Assembly: GCA_027057815.1 (NCBI GenBank)
Contig: JALURD010000078.1
Location: 1 to 5,525, forward strand
Length of the DNA: 5,525 nucleotides
Direction: 5' to 3'
Source: Acidilobaceae archaeon
GTDB lineage: Archaea; Thermoproteota; Thermoprotei_A; Sulfolobales; Acidilobaceae
Shown here: in pieces, positions 4,901-5,525 of the stretch
How positions within the stretch are numbered: position 1 is the stretch's first letter
Layout of the letters: the number at the start of each line of letters is the position of its first letter
Notes under the pieces: model-generated
What the model was told of the DNA's origin: nothing
Databases searched by the model: none
Seen by the model: the letters and a program-made list of their open reading frames with translations, nothing else
Position numbers and translations under genes: made by a program

Positions 4901-5525
4901 TTACTCTTTGCGTATTATCAGGATTCTCTCCCTTCCGATTACCTCGCCGTTGCTGATGGTGTCCGGCAGTATCGCGCAGTCGACGTATCCCTGACTGAGC
5001 AGTATGCGGGCGCTCTCGATTCTCGGTACAGGGTAGGGTACTGCCTCGGGAGGCTTCAGGCTTGTGTATACCGCGGGAGTGGCGACTCTCCGGCACCCTC
5101 CTCCCCTGGAGGCTGTGGCTAGCACTACACCCCTCTCCGCTAGGGTCCTCTCTATTATCCAGCCGTCGGGGCTGCTGGAGAGGCTTATGCTAGAGGCCAC
5201 GACTATGGATCCTCTCGGGAGTAGCTTCATAACTTGGCCCGGCTTCCCACTTGGAGCGTAAACGGCACCGTCTAGGCCGTACTCTTCAACAACTGCGCTG
5301 ACGTCTATTTTATCAGCTAGGACCAGGAGCCTCCTACGGGGCGCTCCGTATGTTTCCACGTCTATCTGCTCGCCAGGCTCATAGGGCGCGTGAAGCCCAG
5401 CTGGCACTATCACCTCGCCATCACTCCAAGCGTATGAGGCTATCATGTAGCTCTCCCTAGCCACTGGAATAGCTGCTGGCTTGTCCTCGCCGACGAGGGC
5501 TACTGGGACAATAGTGTCTCTGCCT
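4901..5525 (-). CDS. C-terminal part of a probable MoeA-like protein with an extra domain, 5' end outside window
   Basis: The reading frame stays open to the right edge, giving 207 residues and a TAA at 4901-4903. GTG 5464 is in frame, but the 20 codons before it continue smoothly (GRDTIVPVALVGEDKPAAIP), so the real start lies outside. Residues 1-60 resemble MoeA domain IV, the small beta-barrel at the end of molybdopterin molybdenumtransferase: P-V-A-L, then S-Y-M-I-A-S-Y-A-W-S-D-G-E-V-I-V-P-A-G, then GEQIDVETYG. MoeA inserts molybdate or tungstate into the pterin cofactor in the cytoplasm. About 145 further residues follow (VLADKIDVSAVVEEYGLDGA onward, ending ILIIRKE). Many archaeal MoeA proteins carry a C-terminal periplasmic-binding-protein-like domain, and this one could be a short or divergent version, but I see no decisive motif. 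It is preferred over the plus-strand frames at 4871-5261 by length and composition. The coding call is strong; the family call is moderate. Confidence 0.6.
   Translation of the reverse strand, partial: GRDTIVPVALVGEDKPAAIPVARESYMIASYAWSDGEVIVPAGLHAPYEPGEQIDVETYGAPRRRLLVLADKIDVSAVVEEYGLDGAVYAPSGKPGQVMKLLPRGSIVVASSISLSSSPDGWIIERTLAERGVVLATASRGGGCRRVATPAVYTSLKPPEAVPYPVPRIESARILLSQGYVDCAILPDTISNGEVIGRERILIIRKE

Noticed and set aside
4871..5261. Plus-strand frames (4871-5122, 5064-5261) and a second minus frame (4893-5096) over the right-hand gene
   Set aside because: All are shorter than the 207-residue open minus-strand frame, which reaches the edge and resembles MoeA domain IV. They show no recognisable features.
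1..5525. tRNA, rRNA, CRISPR array, insertion sequence or defence island
   Set aside because: No T-loop/anticodon arrangement, regularly spaced repeats, transposase-like product, terminal inverted repeats or nuclease/ATPase defence genes could be seen.

Overview
This window reads as chromosomal DNA of a hyperthermophilic crenarchaeon. The clearest marker is the chromatin protein Cren7, a family confined to Crenarchaeota. An archaeal-type S15P ribosomal protein, frequent TTG/GTG starts, GGTGA-type ribosome binding sites and TTTAA-like box A elements agree with this. Medium GC and the style of the S15 and Cren7 proteins suggest Desulfurococcales, perhaps near Pyrodictiaceae. That placement is inference.

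Left part (1-1590): a 3'-truncated minus-strand gene runs off the left edge. Its first residues look like a DHH phosphoesterase fold whose catalytic motifs are destroyed, the pattern expected of an archaeal Cdc45/RecJ-like replication factor. It is divergent from rps15, and one box A-like element in the 104-bp gap is spaced to serve both genes. Middle part (1706-2967): three same-strand genes in a probable operon: a small basic protein, a zinc protein built of two copies of an eight-ligand Cys/His module, and a protein of unknown function. None has a function I can name with confidence. Then comes cren7 (3108-3293) with its own promoter, a good ribosome binding site and a T-rich terminator.

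Region 3294-3848 has no convincing gene. It holds the cren7 terminator, a possible C/D box guide RNA on the minus strand (3434-3494), a foldable 96-nt stretch (3600-3695), and a perfect 9-bp inverted repeat enclosing a box A-like element just before the next gene. Right part: an isoprenylcysteine-methyltransferase-like membrane protein (3849-4409), followed 6 nt later by a gene of unknown function (4416-4859). A 5'-truncated minus-strand gene then enters from the right edge; its beginning resembles the C-terminal domain of the molybdenum cofactor protein MoeA, followed by a domain I cannot assign.

Together the window mixes information-processing genes (replication-like factor, ribosome, chromatin) with lineage-specific small genes. 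I see no mobile element, CRISPR array, tRNA or rRNA, and no clear new defence or metabolic system. The most original material is the inactivated DHH protein, the duplicated zinc module and the small RNA/regulatory candidates after cren7.
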